A DNA stretch of 21,950 bases from a virus: positions 1 through 21,950 of IMG/VR virus record IMGVR_UViG_3300032820_000141; one strand, 5' to 3'. The notes below the pieces were generated by a model, which made no database searches, was not told where the DNA came from, and saw only the letters and a list, made by a program, of their open reading frames with translations. Numbering within the stretch: position 1 is the stretch's first letter; each line of letters begins with the position of its first letter. Both the position numbers and the translations under genes were made by a program. Below are positions 19,829 to 21,950 of the stretch, one piece after another.

Positions 19829-21950
19829 ATGGCCGGACCCACGCTCTTAGAGATTGACGCCACCCAGCAGACGCTGGAGATCACTAGCTCGCGTGATGCC
19901 GTCAGCATCCAAGGCCGCGCCATTGAGACGGGTACGCCCACGGACGGCGAGGTGATGACCTACTCCACCTCCTCGTCGGAGTGGATCTACCAGACGATCA
20001 CGGAGAACGTGGACGACCGTGTGGCCGCACTGATACAGGACAGCGCGGGCGGTGGGCTGACTTGGACATATGATGACTCCGCCGGGACGTTGACCCCGGC
20101 CTACGTGGGCGACAGCACGTTGGTGACTAGCGGGGCACTCAACTCGGGGTCCATCACCAGCGGCTTCGGCACCATCAACATCGGCTCCTCGGCGCTCACC
20201 GCTGGCGCGGCTTCCTTCACTACGATCAGCGGGAGCACCAGCCTCGCCCTCGCGACAGGCGCAACTGTCACGGGCATCGACAACGGTGGCGTGGCTACCG
20301 GATCGGCCACGCTCCTCGCCACGCAGGGCGCAATCAAGACCTACGTCGACGCACAGGTGACGGCGCAGGATCTCGACCTCATCACCGACAGCGGCAACAT
20401 CGACATCGACCTCGACAGCGAGTCGCTCACGCTGGCAGGCGGCACGGGTCTCGACTCCAGCGCGTCGTCTACCACGGTCACCTTCGCCATCGACTCGACG
20501 GTGGCGACTCTGGCTGGCAGTCAGACGCTGACCAACAAGACGCTCACGACTCCGGTCATCAGTTCGATATCGAACACAGGGACGGTCACCCTGCCCACGA
20601 GCACGGACACTCTGGTGGGGAAGGCCACGACCGACACGCTGACCAACAAGAGCATCTCGGGATCGACCAACACGCTCTCAGCTATCGCGAACGGCTCGCT
20701 GACCAACTCAACTGTCAGCTATGGTGGAGTCAGCCTAGCGTTGGGGGCCTCTGATGCCACCCCGGCCTTCGACTTGAGTGACGCCACCGGATACACAGGC
20801 GACAGTTCGCTCGTAACGACGGGAGCACTCAACTCGGGCTCCATCACGAGTGGGTTCACGTCTATTGATGTCGGCTCTGGGGCGATCACTACGACCGGAA
20901 CTGTGTCGGCTACCACGCTGACGGGTACGCTGTCGACTGCCGCTCAGACCAACATCACCTCGGTGGGTGCGCTCGCGGCTGGCAGTATCGCCTCGGGCTT
21001 CACCTCCATCTCCACGAGCTACACCGACGCGAAGGTGGAGTCGGTCGTGGCCGGGAACTTGATTGATGTCTCGGGTGCCACGGGTGACGTAACGGTGAGC
21101 GCGGATCTGTCGGAACTCTCGACCTCGACCAGTGACGGCGACGGCGACTACTTCGCGGTTGTCGATGCCGCTAACGCTCAGAAGAAGCTGACCAAGGCCA
21201 ACATCGACATCAGCGGATTCAACGATGCGGTCGCTACCTCCATCACCGGAACGGGTGCGCTGAACGCAGGAAGCATCACAAGCGGATTCGGAGCCATCGA
21301 CGTTGGCTCCTCCTCCATCGACGGTGGCACGATCACGGGGACATTCTCAGGAAACCTCACTGGCAACGTGACCGGGAACACATCCGGCACTGCGGCCACC
21401 GTCACGGGTGCGGCTCAGTCAGCTATCACCAGTGTCGGAACGCTCACCTCGCTCGCCTTGTCGGGCGACTTGGATATGGCCGATGATGACAAGATTCTTT
21501 TAGGCACAGGAGATGATCTACAGATTTATCACGACGGTTCCAATTCAATTATTTCTGAAGGTGGACCGGGAGGACTTTTAATTTATACAGCAGGCGTCAC
21601 TACTTCGGGATTCTATAAAGTAGGTGGAGAAGCACTGGCTACTTTTGAGCCCGATGGTGCTGTCACCCTTTACTACGATAACGCAGTCAAACTCGCCACA
21701 GTCACAGGTGGCGCAACTGTCACTGGCACGTTAACAGCCACGACACTGGCTGGCACTCTGTCCACAGCCGCCCAGACCGCGATCACCTCGGTCGGCACCC
21801 TCACAGGATTAACGGTCAGTTCATTGACCAGTGGGCGCGTGGTCTTGGCTGGAACCTCTGGTGTGTTGGAGGACGATGCTGGGATGACGTACAACACCAG
21901 CACCAACACACTCACAACGGACAACTTTGCGGGTGACTTCTCAGTCACCA
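19829..21950 (+). CDS. Tail fibre protein, repeat-rich, cut by the window end
   Basis: The frame from ATG 19829 (GAGGAA 19817-19822, spacing 6) stays open to the window end: at least 707 residues, C-terminus missing. Residues 1-100 form an attachment domain. Then come four copies of a 20-residue GALNSGSITSGF-type repeat (from 20132, 20822, 20966 and 21254), an LTNKTLTTPVI / TLPTSTDTLVGKATTDTLTN block (about 234-275), three ITSVG-L repeats (near 20951, 21410, 21770) and a DDLQIYHDGSN module (about 562-572). These modules are common in marine phage fibres and mediate trimer shaft formation; the receptor-binding tip should lie beyond the window. Residues around 555-625 are encoded by AT-richer DNA than the rest. 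Receptor binding is inferred. Confidence 0.88.
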   Translation, partial: MAGPTLLEIDATQQTLEITSSRDAVSIQGRAIETGTPTDGEVMTYSTSSSEWIYQTITENVDDRVAALIQDSAGGGLTWTYDDSAGTLTPAYVGDSTLVTSGALNSGSITSGFGTINIGSSALTAGAASFTTISGSTSLALATGATVTGIDNGGVATGSATLLATQGAIKTYVDAQVTAQDLDLITDSGNIDIDLDSESLTLAGGTGLDSSASSTTVTFAIDSTVATLAGSQTLTNKTLTTPVISSISNTGTVTLPTSTDTLVGKATTDTLTNKSISGSTNTLSAIANGSLTNSTVSYGGVSLALGASDATPAFDLSDATGYTGDSSLVTTGALNSGSITSGFTSIDVGSGAITTTGTVSATTLTGTLSTAAQTNITSVGALAAGSIASGFTSISTSYTDAKVESVVAGNLIDVSGATGDVTVSADLSELSTSTSDGDGDYFAVVDAANAQKKLTKANIDISGFNDAVATSITGTGALNAGSITSGFGAIDVGSSSIDGGTITGTFSGNLTGNVTGNTSGTAATVTGAAQSAITSVGTLTSLALSGDLDMADDDKILLGTGDDLQIYHDGSNSIISEGGPGGLLIYTAGVTTSGFYKVGGEALATFEPDGAVTLYYDNAVKLATVTGGATVTGTLTATTLAGTLSTAAQTAITSVGTLTGLTVSSLTSGRVVLAGTSGVLEDDAGMTYNTSTNTLTTDNFAGDFSVT
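20132..21313 (+). repeat. Four dispersed 60-base coding repeats in the fibre gene
   Basis: Copies begin at 20132, 20822, 20966 and 21254 and encode GAL(N/A)(S/A)GSI(T/A)SGF followed by an I-(D/N/S)-hydrophobic-G-S type end. The first two share near-identical DNA over the first 30 bases, so they duplicated more recently than the third and fourth. They are in frame and about 60 bases long, unevenly spaced (690, 144 and 288 bases between starts, all multiples of three). Confidence 0.8.

Noticed and set aside
20132-21313. CRISPR array or variable repeats of a diversity-generating retroelement
   Set aside because: Repeats are coding, in frame and unevenly spaced, no spacer structure is present, and no reverse transcriptase or adenine-biased template was seen in the window.
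20101-21950. Several minus-strand open frames of 60-90 aa in the fibre region
   Set aside because: They are Val/Pro/Ser-rich antisense shadows of Thr/Ser/Asp repeats and all recur with the repeats.

Overview
The window is a stretch of a tailed double-stranded DNA phage (Caudoviricetes, siphovirus-type with an HK97-fold head), either a free phage genome or an integrated prophage. It has the standard head-to-tail morphogenesis order: terminase small and large subunits, portal, prohead protease, major capsid, head-tail connectors, tail tube, G/GT chaperones, tape measure, tail tip and tail fibre. Composition is GC-rich (about 60% by eye). The tail fibre carries repeat modules (LQIYHDG, LTNKTL and ITSVGTL types) that are familiar from marine phages and marine viral metagenomes, so a marine or aquatic source is likely. 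The host cannot be named from this sequence. No integrase, repressor, replication, lysis, tRNA, rRNA or CRISPR feature was seen.

Layout. 1-105: G-tract-rich leader. 106-5527 (+): packaging and head genes (P27-type small terminase, Terminase_1-type large terminase, a 52-aa membrane protein, a portal fused to a Mu F-like domain, a prohead protease with an extra C-terminal domain, and a 51-aa membrane protein), nearly all joined by 1-4 base stop/start overlaps. 5532-7523 (-): a single reversed cassette, an SNF2-type helicase with its own ribosome-binding site and a textbook intrinsic terminator. 7524-7828: divergent intergenic region with a sigma70-like promoter candidate and a hairpin over the major capsid ribosome-binding site. 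7829-9682 (+): major capsid protein and a probable decoration protein, followed by a strong GC hairpin. 9757-11895: SAP-like small protein and four connector/completion proteins. 11898-13039: two tandem related tail-tube-type proteins. 13084-13625: tail assembly chaperone G and a -1 frameshift GT fusion on an A AAA AAC site. 13622-19065: tape measure and tail-tip genes, in an order reminiscent of gene transfer agents and lambda. 19074-19102: a second promoter candidate, ahead of an unrecognised 111-aa gene. 19467-21950: a small tail-associated protein and a repeat-rich tail fibre that runs off the window.

How it works together. TerS and TerL pack DNA through the portal into a shell of the major capsid protein matured by the protease. 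The connectors close the head and join it to a tail whose length is set by the tape measure, whose tube is built from one or both tail-tube paralogs, and which ends in a peptidase/hub complex and fibre. The reversed helicase is the one gene out of place. Its position means plus-strand transcription from the head operon cannot reach the capsid gene without running antisense through about 2 kb, which fits with the capsid genes having their own promoter.
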